Shown piece after piece: positions 1 to 7,598 of a DNA stretch of 27,354 bases. The notes below the pieces were generated by a model. It made no database searches, was not told where the DNA came from, and worked only from the letters and a program-made list of their open reading frames with translations. The position numbers were made by a program, and so were the translations under genes. The stretch's first letter is position 1, and every line of letters begins with the position of its first letter. Source of the stretch: Flavobacteriaceae bacterium UBA2765 (GTDB lineage: Bacteria; Bacteroidota; Bacteroidia; Flavobacteriales; Flavobacteriaceae); assembly GCA_002352665.1 (NCBI GenBank), contig DEIV01000082.1, positions 1 to 27,354 of the forward strand. Direction: 5' to 3'.

Positions 1-993
1 ATCTTCTACAGTAATATCTTCATGTACCAATTTAGACTGACCTGCACTTAACTTTTTGGTAGATAGTACTTTAAATTTCTTTTGAAAAACACCATGATTT
101 GACATTAATTTTTTTCCACCTCTATCGATAACAATTTCGGCGGCATCTTGAGCTAAATAGATATGTTTTCTAAGCTTCACTGTTTTATTTACCTCCTTTT
201 TACGCGTACCATCGTCACTTAAAATAATACCTTTAAAAGTAATTTCATCTTCATTAATATACGCTAAGGCTCCTATGGGTGCAGAACAACCTCCTTCTAA
301 TAAATTTAAGAATTTACGTTCTACGTTTGTACAAATTTCAGTTTCTTCATGATTTAACTTGGCACAAGCTTCTTTGCTAAAATCGTCTTCATGAAGTGCT
401 GTTATCATGATGGCCCCTTGGCCGGGGGCAGGAATCATCCAACTTAAATTTACCATATTTTCAGGTTTAATTCCAATACGTTTTAATCCCGCAGCAGCGA
501 AAATAGCACCATTCCAATCATTTTCTTTTATCTTTTTTAAACGTGTATTAACATTACCTCTTAAACCCACTACCTTATGAGCCGGATAGCGATGTAACCA
601 TTGGGCCTTTCGTCTTAAACTACCGGTAGCAATAATGGCATCTTTCTGAGCTAAGAACTCCTCGTTATCCTTAAAAACCAATACATCTTCAGAAGGTCCT
701 CTTTTTAAAACAGCAGCCTGAACAATACCCTCAGGTAATATAGTAGGAACATCTTTTAAAGAATGAACGGCTATATCAATTTCATTATTAAGCATGGAAA
801 TGTCTAAATTCCTAGTAAATACACCAGTAATTCCCATTTCATAAATTGGTTTGTTTAATACCAAATCTCCTGTGGCTTTTATAGGAAGTAATTCGGTTTT
901 ATATCCTAAATATTCTAGTTGGTCTTGTACAATTTTTGCTTGCCACATGGCCAACTCGCTATCGCGAGTGCCTATTCTAATAGTTTTACTCAT
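1..993 (-). CDS. hemC: Hydroxymethylbilane synthase (porphobilinogen deaminase), apparently fused to the start of uroporphyrinogen-III synthase; 3' end off the window
   Basis: The cytosolic enzyme joins four porphobilinogens into hydroxymethylbilane, the third step from glutamyl-tRNA to heme. The frame is open from ATG at 993 to the left edge (331 codons), so the C-terminus is missing. It starts MSKTIRIGTRDSELAMWQA, and LEGGCSAPIGA carries the dipyrromethane-cofactor cysteine (C236). Other family signatures are AVHSLKDVP and the substrate-binding TGSLRRKAQ segment. HemC homology should end near residue 304. The frame then continues without a stop into KVLSTKKLSAGQ (about 308-319), which resembles the N-terminus of Bacteroidota HemD. 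A separate hemD start at M297 is possible only by overlap, because no stop separates the two. hemA ends 3 bases upstream of this start, so the two genes are probably co-transcribed and translationally coupled. HemC is certain; the fusion rests on about 27 residues. Confidence 0.93.
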   Translation of the reverse strand, partial: MSKTIRIGTRDSELAMWQAKIVQDQLEYLGYKTELLPIKATGDLVLNKPIYEMGITGVFTRNLDISMLNNEIDIAVHSLKDVPTILPEGIVQAAVLKRGPSEDVLVFKDNEEFLAQKDAIIATGSLRRKAQWLHRYPAHKVVGLRGNVNTRLKKIKENDWNGAIFAAAGLKRIGIKPENMVNLSWMIPAPGQGAIMITALHEDDFSKEACAKLNHEETEICTNVERKFLNLLEGGCSAPIGALAYINEDEITFKGIILSDDGTRKKEVNKTVKLRKHIYLAQDAAEIVIDRGGKKLMSNHGVFQKKFKVLSTKKLSAGQSKLVHEDITVED

Positions 994-996
994 GTT

Positions 997-2244
997 TTAA
1001 TCCTCTAGTTGAAAAACTTTAGAAATTAGTGCAATACTTTCGTCTGGTGAAGTATTATTTTCTTTTAAATGATTAGCAAATTGTTTGGTGATTTTTTGAA
1101 CAATTCTATCCGACAATATAACTGCTTGCTCTTCATTAAAATCAGTTGATTTCTTTCGTTGATAGTCTATTTCTTCTGATTGAATCTCTGCTAATTTATG
1201 CTTTAAGGCTTTTATTGTTGGAGCAAATTTACGTGTTTCTAGCCATGCGGTAAATTTTTCCTTATTTTCTTTAATTATAGCTTCGGCTAACGGAATTTGA
1301 GCCTGTCTTCTTTTAAGCGTATCATCTGTAATTTGTGAAAGGTCATCTAAATGAACTAAGTTTACATTAGACAATTCTAATACATCTTCTGATACGTTTT
1401 TCGGAATGGATAGATCTAAAATTAACAATTCCTTATCAGTATAAATAATTTCTTTCGAAACCGTTGGTAATTGAGCTCCTGTGGCTACAATTAAAACATC
1501 AGATTTACGAATTTCTGTTTGTAAATTTGCATAATCGGCTACAGTCACATGAAATTTACCGGCAACTTCTTCGGCTTTATCTTTGGTTCTATTCACCAAA
1601 GTTATATGTTTATTTTGCGTGTGTTTTACTAAATTATCGCATGTATTTCTACCAATTTTACCGGCTCCAAATAATAGTATATTTTTATCAGAAATATTAG
1701 GGACATTATTTAGTATATATTGTACTGATGCAAAAGAAACCGATGTAGCACCAGAACTTATTTCTGTATCAGTTTTTACACGCTTACTAGCACTTATTAC
1801 ACAATTAACCAATCTTTCTAAAAATGTATTTAAAAGATTTAGTTTCTTGGATTGCGATGCTCCATTTTTTAATTGTCCAATAATTTCAAAGTCACCTAAA
1901 ATCTGACTCTCTAAGCCTGTACCTACACGATACATATGATTTATGGCATCATTGTTTTTATAAACATAAGCTACTTTTTCAAATTCTTCAATCGTGCCTT
2001 TTGAATTTTTACACAATAATTTTATCAATTGAAATGGATGCTGAGCAAAACCATAAATTTCTGTTCTATTACAAGTGGAAATCACTATAGCATCATCAAT
2101 GCCTTCAGACAAGGCATCTTTTAACAGCTGTTCCTTAGCGGCTACATCTAGACTAAAACGCCCTCTTACTTCTGCATTGGCCTTTTCATAGCTTAAGCCA
2201 ATGGCATAAAAAGTATTGTATTTTGAAATATTAAATTGTTCCAT
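997..2244 (-). CDS. hemA: Glutamyl-tRNA reductase
   Basis: It reduces the glutamate of Glu-tRNA(Glu) to glutamate-1-semialdehyde with NADPH, the first committed and usually controlled step of C5 heme synthesis in the cytosol. At 415 residues it has the family length. Visible features are the catalytic cysteine in VISTCNRTEIYG (C58), the GLESQILGD substrate-domain motif near residue 110, a Rossmann NADPH site (LLFGAGKIGRNTC, near 190-205) and a helical C-terminal dimerisation segment. ATG at 2244 fits a family N-terminus and lies just below a good Bacteroidota promoter (2259-2290). It heads the hemA-hemC unit and is divergent from an AraC-type regulator, which makes that regulator and the dyads in the spacer candidates for its control. 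Confidence 0.96.
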   Translation of the reverse strand: MEQFNISKYNTFYAIGLSYEKANAEVRGRFSLDVAAKEQLLKDALSEGIDDAIVISTCNRTEIYGFAQHPFQLIKLLCKNSKGTIEEFEKVAYVYKNNDAINHMYRVGTGLESQILGDFEIIGQLKNGASQSKKLNLLNTFLERLVNCVISASKRVKTDTEISSGATSVSFASVQYILNNVPNISDKNILLFGAGKIGRNTCDNLVKHTQNKHITLVNRTKDKAEEVAGKFHVTVADYANLQTEIRKSDVLIVATGAQLPTVSKEIIYTDKELLILDLSIPKNVSEDVLELSNVNLVHLDDLSQITDDTLKRRQAQIPLAEAIIKENKEKFTAWLETRKFAPTIKALKHKLAEIQSEEIDYQRKKSTDFNEEQAVILSDRIVQKITKQFANHLKENNTSPDESIALISKVFQLED

Positions 2245-2258
2245 AAAATGATCGTTGA

Positions 2259-2290
2259 CAAAAGTATCATTACAAAATGTAAAAAAACAA
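2259..2290 (-). promoter_or_regulatory. Probable hemA promoter (Bacteroidota type)
   Basis: On the minus strand TTG (2288-2290) is followed after 21 bases by TACTTTTG (2259-2266). This matches the Bacteroidota -33/-7 pattern TTG...TAnnTTTG with a normal spacer. The predicted transcript start is only about 10 bases before the hemA ATG, so the leader would be very short. Confidence 0.6.
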
Positions 2291-2330
2291 CGCCAAAAGG
2301 ATTATTAATATCGTTTTAAGTTTTTATACT

Positions 2331-2347
2331 ATTTCAACACGTGAAAT
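2331..2347. promoter_or_regulatory. Perfect dyad in the hemA-araC spacer, possible operator
   Basis: ATTTCA, five bases, TGAAAT: a perfect 6-5-6 inverted repeat lying between the hemA promoter and the -7 box proposed for the AraC gene. Size and position suit a dimeric regulator acting on both divergent genes. The protein that binds it is unknown. Confidence 0.35.
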
Positions 2348-2359
2348 CATTAAAAAACT

Positions 2360-2367
2360 TATATTTG
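2360..2367 (+). promoter_or_regulatory. Possible -7 box for the AraC-type regulator gene
   Basis: TATATTTG fits TAnnTTTG exactly and would start a transcript about 58 bases before the ATG at 2432. No TTG is seen at the expected -33 distance, so it may need an activator or be a chance match in AT-rich DNA. Confidence 0.35.
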
Positions 2368-2397
2368 CTGATACTACAACGATTTTAATTATTCCAG

Positions 2398-2414
2398 TTT
2401 AGAATCGTTCTAAA
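2398..2414. promoter_or_regulatory. Perfect 7-3-7 dyad resembling an iron-control element (Irr/Fur family)
   Basis: TTTAGAATCGTTCTAAA is a perfect inverted repeat with 7-base arms and a 3-base centre, placed 17 bases before the AraC-type regulator start. From memory it matches the alphaproteobacterial ICE/Irr-box pattern TTTAGAA-N3-TTCTAAA. Irr belongs to the Fur superfamily and controls heme and iron genes. Inside the predicted leader it would be well placed for repression. Its use in this organism is inference. Confidence 0.45.
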
Positions 2415-2431
2415 TAAGTTAATCGATTATT

Positions 2432-3328
2432 ATGGAAGATTATAGCCAAAAAAATAACGCTGAAAGTACAATCTATAAAAATGAAATTGAAAAGGGTATA
2501 TTTATCTTGAAATTTCAGAATAATAACAATGAAATTCAAACCGTTAAACATCAAGTTGATAGTAGTTATATTCAATTTCATTATTGCTTAAAAGGAGCTT
2601 CAAAGTTTTACTTTAATAATGGTAATTATGCTTTTGATATTGCAGAAGAGCATTCTTTATTGTTATACAATCCACAAACCGACTTGCCTTTACACTTAGA
2701 ATTACAGACACAATCGTGGGTGGTTTCTATATTAATTTCTATTAAAAAATTACATTCATTGTTTTCTGATGAAGCTAATTTAATTCACTTTTTAAGTGAC
2801 GACAATAAGGATAAAAAATATTATGACACAAAACCATTGTCTCCGGTAAAGGCTGTAATTTTGAATCAAATAATGAATTATAATATACATCCATCTATTG
2901 AAAAACTATATTTAAAGGCTAAAACATACGAGCTTCTAAGTCTTTATTTTAATAAGGACACAGCCATAGATACAGAGCAATGTCCCTTTTTAGCAGATGA
3001 ACAAAACGTATTAAAAATTAGAAAAGCTAAAGACATTGTTATTTCTAACATTACAGAACCGCCTAGCTTACAAGAATTAGCTAATGAAGTTGGACTGAAT
3101 TTAAAAAAATTAAAGGACGGATTTAAACAGATTTATGGCGACTCTGTGTACAGCTTCTTATTTGATTACAAAATGGAAGTTGCCAGGAAATTATTAGAAA
3201 GTAATCAATTTAATGTAAATGAAGTTGGTTTAAAAGTTGGATACAGTACTTCCAGTCATTTTATAGCTGCCTTTAAGAAAAAATACGGCACAACTCCTAA
3301 AAAATATACAAGTGCATTACAATCATAA
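2432..3328 (+). CDS. AraC-family transcriptional regulator
   Basis: A 298-residue cytosolic DNA-binding protein. Residues 1 to about 190 form an AraC-type sensor half, with a cupin-like start (YIQFHYCLKGASKFYF, near residue 50). Residues about 200-296 are a clear pair of AraC helix-turn-helix motifs: PSLQELANEVGLNLKKLKDGFKQ for the first, and FNVNEVGLKVGYSTSSHFIAAFKK followed by the family's GTTPKKY ending for the second. It starts at ATG 2432, divergent from hemA, with a methyltransferase gene 38 bases downstream. With hemA, hemC, hemH and hemJ within 7 kb, control of tetrapyrrole genes in response to heme, iron or an intermediate is a reasonable guess. The ligand cannot be read from the sequence. 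Family assignment is firm. Confidence 0.92.
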   Translation: MEDYSQKNNAESTIYKNEIEKGIFILKFQNNNNEIQTVKHQVDSSYIQFHYCLKGASKFYFNNGNYAFDIAEEHSLLLYNPQTDLPLHLELQTQSWVVSILISIKKLHSLFSDEANLIHFLSDDNKDKKYYDTKPLSPVKAVILNQIMNYNIHPSIEKLYLKAKTYELLSLYFNKDTAIDTEQCPFLADEQNVLKIRKAKDIVISNITEPPSLQELANEVGLNLKKLKDGFKQIYGDSVYSFLFDYKMEVARKLLESNQFNVNEVGLKVGYSTSSHFIAAFKKKYGTTPKKYTSALQS

Positions 3329-3366
3329 GAAATCCTAGATTATTCTTCAGAGAAGTTTTAAATCGA

Positions 3367-3873
3367 ATGAAACAATTAGAACATACAGAAATACAAAATA
3401 GGATAGAAAAATTTCCTATTACTATAATTTGTGATGCTATAAGAACTCCAGAAAATTTAGGTATGTGTTTTCGTGTTGCTGAAAGTTTTGGGGTATCTAA
3501 GATATATCTACATGAAAGATCTATCGATATTGAAAATAGAAGGGTACAAAAAACTTCAAGAAATACTATACCTCAGGTTACATACCATCAATATTCTGAT
3601 TTTAATCAAATTATAAAACAATTAAAAATTGAGGGAAATACTATTATAGGGCTTGAAATTACCAACACAAGCACGCCTATAAAATATTTTAATTTTACTT
3701 TATTTTCCAAATTAGTTTTGGTAATAGGAAGTGAAAGAAATGGAATTTCTAACTTACATGTATTAGACCAAAGTATTCAAATACCAATGTATGGTAAAAA
3801 CTCGTCAATGAATGTAATTCATAGTCTAGCCATTGCTTTATATGAAATTACCAACCAACTTACCTCATCATAG
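3367..3873 (+). CDS. SpoU/TrmH-family RNA 2'-O-methyltransferase
   Basis: A single-domain, 168-residue SPOUT methyltransferase that should transfer a methyl group from S-adenosylmethionine to a ribose 2'-OH of tRNA or rRNA. All three motifs are visible: motif 1 ENLGMCFRVAESFG (about 29-42) with the catalytic arginine, motif 2 LVLVIGSERNGIS (about 117-129), and motif 3 IPMYGKNSSMNVIHSLAIALYE (about 139-160), which forms part of the trefoil knot. There is no N-terminal substrate-binding extension, so it has the build of the small TrmL-like members, but the target nucleotide cannot be named. It lies 38 bases after the AraC-type gene on the same strand and is probably co-transcribed. It ends 4 bases from the convergent TraB-family gene. 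Confidence 0.88.
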   Translation: MKQLEHTEIQNRIEKFPITIICDAIRTPENLGMCFRVAESFGVSKIYLHERSIDIENRRVQKTSRNTIPQVTYHQYSDFNQIIKQLKIEGNTIIGLEITNTSTPIKYFNFTLFSKLVLVIGSERNGISNLHVLDQSIQIPMYGKNSSMNVIHSLAIALYEITNQLTSS

Positions 3874-3877
3874 ATCA

Positions 3878-6800
3878 TTAATAGTGTAGACTATTAGCTT
3901 CCACATATTGGAACCTTTTACGATCTTTATACTTAATTTTCTCTATAGCTTCCTTTATCAATTCTTCATTGGTTTTAGTGTCATTTAGCAAAACACTTCT
4001 ATTATCCATAATATAATAAGGTTCTGTTTCAAATTGTTCTCCTTTCTTTTCAAAAGCTATGTATAATAACGTTTCTGAATTATCATATTCATTCAATTCC
4101 TTTAATTTAAAAAAACTAATAACTATACTTTTATCCTTTATAAGGAGTTGTTCCTTTTGTAAGAAAGTAATTTCAGCATTATCCTCATCGTAATAAGCGG
4201 AAGCAAATAATTTTGATTGTGCATATTTTTGATGAAATGATTCTGTATTAAAAATCTTTGGTAATACTTTAAGTTTTTTGAGTTTATCAATTAGCACATT
4301 CATACTTCCTTTTTTATGAAGCGTTTTATCTGCTAAAATTTTTGGAATTGGTTCATTATGGGTTTTTAACAATACATAATATGTACTTAATGCAGCCGCA
4401 TCATTGCTCTTTAATAATTTTGAATAGAATTGAGCAATACTTTTTTCTTCTCGATAAGGATAAAGTAGTTTTATATAGTGACTTAATAATGAATTATTAG
4501 CATAGCTACTCACGTAAGAATTGTCATTATTAATCAAACTTCTTTTCAGTTCAATTTTTGCATCATTAAAGATTTGATCTTTATATTTTTTATATATTTT
4601 TGGCTTGACTATACTACTATCTTTCAATTGTGCTAAAAGACCATAAACCGGCATTTTATACTCTTGTATAGAAGCATATTTTAGCAGATCAGGAAATAAT
4701 TTTCTTTTCAACTGTAACGAGTCTTTTTTTAAGGGTAAATCAAACATACCTGTCATATTAAAACTACCTATAGGAAAGTCATCTTCAAGCAAAGACAATA
4801 CTAATTCATATGATTCTATATCTCTTTTTCCAATTAAAGCTTCTATAATATCAATTTGAGTCTGAGGTTCACTATATGATTTTAGATATAATTGCTTGAG
4901 AAAAGGTAATATTTTATTACTATTCAACTTCGCCAATTGCAGTATAATATACCCTTTTGCAAACTTATTATCTTTAGGGAAATCAAAATTATTTAATAAG
5001 GAAATCATAGCATCTACATCTTTATCACTATACTCTATTAAATATTCTGCATTATCCGCCAAACTGTCTTTTGTTTTTAAAGCATCAAAATAATCTGACA
5101 CCTTGTTTTCAAATACATCTCTACCCAACAAGGTATCTAATGGTGTAAATGTTGCATAGAATTTATCCACAAAATCAGAACTAGAGCTTAAACTATCCTC
5201 TAAAGTTTTTAATTCAAACAATACTCCTTTTTTCAGGAAATGCTTAACCTTAATTCGTTTTGCACTTAAACTGTCTTTAGCTAAAAAAGAATAGGTATAG
5301 ATATTATTCTCCTTATCCTTTTCTTTATCTGTCAAGACAAATTTATATTTATACAATCTATCAATATCATTCCATAAACTGTCAATATTAGTCACCATTT
5401 TAAGATCGTGGTACTTTGTTCTAGTAACTGAAATATTCTCGTTAGTTTTAGATTGATACAGTGTGTTTTTTGTTTGATATTCGTAAGGTTTTTGTTTCGG
5501 ATTGTTATAGAAATTCATAGGAAAAGGCTGAGACGTATTGGTAATTACAGAAAAATGTAATGCCGTATCTTTAACCTGCTTAAATTCTTTTTTATAGATG
5601 ATATCTTTAAACTGGAACGAATCAAAATAATTTGATGCTACTGCAGTATCTTTACCAACATAGCCCAATAAATAATAAATTTCGTCTTTAACTACGGTTC
5701 GTAATATCAATTTTTTATCAGATATTGAATCTAATATTGCCGTCGATTGATAGCTTGCGTAGTTAGCATCAATAGCTTTACCTTTTTCCTGTTCTAATTT
5801 AAGATTATCATAAAATGCTTTATGAATATAAGAAGCTTCAAATTGATCTTCTTCAATAAAATCTAATTCATGTACAGGCACTTCCTCCATAAAATAATGA
5901 CCTTTATTATCATAAGCTTGAATAATATTTTTACCAACCACTTCTGTATTCTCCGTTATATAGTTGTGTGGTATTTTTACAGAATATTTACCAAAATACG
6001 GTGAGAAATCTACCCAATTATCTGATTTAGATTTAAAAGAAATAGAATTAAAAATTTCATCAGCATGTTGTAAAGCATAATCCTTTTTTCCTCCTAATTT
6101 AACAATAATGATTTCTAGTGGCGTTTTATAAATATGATATTTCTGATAATCATCTTTTTTTGTTTTATTTAAAATACTAATACCCGGATAAGGTGTTTTG
6201 AATATTTCCTTTTTAATAATTTTACCAGGAATATCTTCATATAATAAATGATCTATATCCTTTAATTCGATCTTCGTATTCTCATTTAAATAATCAAAAG
6301 TATTTATTCTAGTAATGGCCAAATATCCTCCATTTGCCATATCAGTGGCTATGTAATATTTCTGATTGAAAAAATTCAATTCTCTTAATTCTTCAAAACT
6401 TTGTATAGATAAAAATCCATCTGCCGTAGATTCTAAATTTAATTTTGGTTTAACAAATGTAGATTCTAATTCGATTTTTGAACTTTTCCCTATAGCTGTC
6501 CTTTTTGAGGATAATGGAGTTACTGTATAACCCTTTTCCCTTAGCATTTCAATAATTCCATTTTTCCCTGGTAAATGTGCTGCTCCAACACCTGAAAACA
6601 CAGATTGGTGTTGCATAACAGAATCTAAAACATTTACCATGTTTTTATTTCTAATATACAACATGTATTTTCTAAAATGTTCTGTATTACTAGCTTCTCC
6701 AATAGAATCGAGTAGATCTAAATTTCTATCTCTATAGGCATCTTCGGTAAATGAATACATTGGTTTTTTTTCATATAGTTTTCTTAACCAAGTATCTTGC

Positions 6801-7360
6801 TGCTTTTTCATCATATTATAACTGGCCTTTGTAACCAAAGATCTTGACTCGTTAAAATCTTCCAAACCAATTACCAATTTATTATGCTTTTTACCCGCCT
6901 GATAGATAAACATATCTAAATACGTTTCCTCTTCAAAGTTATCTGACCCTAATTGTTTTCTATATAAATAATTATTTACCAAAGAATTATCTAATCTAAT
7001 TGCCGTACGAATGGTTAATTTTTGTGGAAAAGGCAATTCAAACATACCTGAGTAAAAATCTTTGTTATAATTGAAGTTGCCTGAATAATATGACATACCG
7101 GCTGTTAATAAGTCATAACTATTTGCCATCCATTCTGATGGATCTGATTCCAAAGCTATAACTTCACTTTTATTTAGAGATTCATAAAAAACATCATCTA
7201 ACCTAAAAGCCACTTTACTACTTACATGCATAGTACCATATAAGTAAGAATCTTTGGCTAGATTATTACCGGATATTTTCCAGAGTAAACTCTGATATTT
7301 TTGTTGAGCCTCTACGTTACAAATAAACAGTAGCAGCAATATTAGGGTGATTTTCTTCAT
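3878..7360 (-). CDS. Secreted TraB/GumN (PrgY/TIKI)-family protein with an 870-residue C-terminal extension
   Basis: Residues 1-18 are a signal peptide with a likely cut after A18; there is no lipobox, so a periplasmic or secreted protein is expected. Residues about 22-290 form a TraB/GumN domain with both GxxH motifs (GTMH, H45; GAAH, H262) and the conserved acidic segment ALESDP (E71). In TIKI proteins these residues make a metal-dependent protease; activity here is inferred. Ordinary GumN-like proteins stop near 300 residues, but this one continues to 1160. Residues about 300-740 look like three diverged modules, each closing with an aromatic beta strand (NSISFKS near 440, DSFQFKD near 582, YATFTPLD near 737). 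Residues about 750-1000 are helical and HEAT-like. It lies between araC/spoU and hemH, transcribed towards hemA. The extension is not recognised. Confidence 0.82.
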   Translation of the reverse strand: MKKITLILLLLFICNVEAQQKYQSLLWKISGNNLAKDSYLYGTMHVSSKVAFRLDDVFYESLNKSEVIALESDPSEWMANSYDLLTAGMSYYSGNFNYNKDFYSGMFELPFPQKLTIRTAIRLDNSLVNNYLYRKQLGSDNFEEETYLDMFIYQAGKKHNKLVIGLEDFNESRSLVTKASYNMMKKQQDTWLRKLYEKKPMYSFTEDAYRDRNLDLLDSIGEASNTEHFRKYMLYIRNKNMVNVLDSVMQHQSVFSGVGAAHLPGKNGIIEMLREKGYTVTPLSSKRTAIGKSSKIELESTFVKPKLNLESTADGFLSIQSFEELRELNFFNQKYYIATDMANGGYLAITRINTFDYLNENTKIELKDIDHLLYEDIPGKIIKKEIFKTPYPGISILNKTKKDDYQKYHIYKTPLEIIIVKLGGKKDYALQHADEIFNSISFKSKSDNWVDFSPYFGKYSVKIPHNYITENTEVVGKNIIQAYDNKGHYFMEEVPVHELDFIEEDQFEASYIHKAFYDNLKLEQEKGKAIDANYASYQSTAILDSISDKKLILRTVVKDEIYYLLGYVGKDTAVASNYFDSFQFKDIIYKKEFKQVKDTALHFSVITNTSQPFPMNFYNNPKQKPYEYQTKNTLYQSKTNENISVTRTKYHDLKMVTNIDSLWNDIDRLYKYKFVLTDKEKDKENNIYTYSFLAKDSLSAKRIKVKHFLKKGVLFELKTLEDSLSSSSDFVDKFYATFTPLDTLLGRDVFENKVSDYFDALKTKDSLADNAEYLIEYSDKDVDAMISLLNNFDFPKDNKFAKGYIILQLAKLNSNKILPFLKQLYLKSYSEPQTQIDIIEALIGKRDIESYELVLSLLEDDFPIGSFNMTGMFDLPLKKDSLQLKRKLFPDLLKYASIQEYKMPVYGLLAQLKDSSIVKPKIYKKYKDQIFNDAKIELKRSLINNDNSYVSSYANNSLLSHYIKLLYPYREEKSIAQFYSKLLKSNDAAALSTYYVLLKTHNEPIPKILADKTLHKKGSMNVLIDKLKKLKVLPKIFNTESFHQKYAQSKLFASAYYDEDNAEITFLQKEQLLIKDKSIVISFFKLKELNEYDNSETLLYIAFEKKGEQFETEPYYIMDNRSVLLNDTKTNEELIKEAIEKIKYKDRKRFQYVEANSLHY

Positions 7361-7392
7361 ATCATTTTTTTAACTAAGCGTAAATATATTTA

Positions 7393-7410
7393 TTTAATTA
7401 AAAAATTAAA
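7393..7410. repeat. AT-only dyad in the TraB-hemH spacer
   Basis: TTTAATT, AAAA, AATTAAA: a perfect 7-4-7 inverted repeat in the 238-base divergent spacer 7361-7598, 33 bases above the TraB-family start. It could be an operator, but AT-only dyads arise easily by chance in this composition. Apart from this and the hemH -7 box, nothing else is recognised in the spacer. Confidence 0.25.
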
Positions 7411-7553
7411 ACTAAAATTGAGTAAAACTGGGTTATTAATGAGTAAACGATATTTTTTGCATAAAATTTCATTAGCAATAGGCTACCTTTAAAACCTGAG
7501 TTTGACAAAAAATTTCTTTTTGTATTTTCAAAGACTAAATAATTTAATAATTG

Positions 7554-7561
7554 TATTTTTG
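7554..7561 (+). promoter_or_regulatory. Probable -7 box of the hemH promoter
   Basis: TATTTTTG matches TAnnTTTG and lies 37 bases before the hemH ATG, giving a leader of about 30 bases. The nearest upstream TTG is 31 bases away, longer than the usual spacer, so the -33 part is missing or weak. Confidence 0.4.
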
Positions 7562-7598
7562 CAAGCCAATTTATAATAGCACACAAGGACTCTAAATA

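Noticed and set aside
1464..1906. Open frames on the plus strand opposite hemA
   Set aside because: They are shadow frames of a well-conserved hemA, with compositions unlike a protein family.
7361..7598. A riboswitch or small RNA in the TraB-hemH spacer
   Set aside because: No riboswitch core or strong GC stem is visible; only an AT dyad and a -7 box can be supported.
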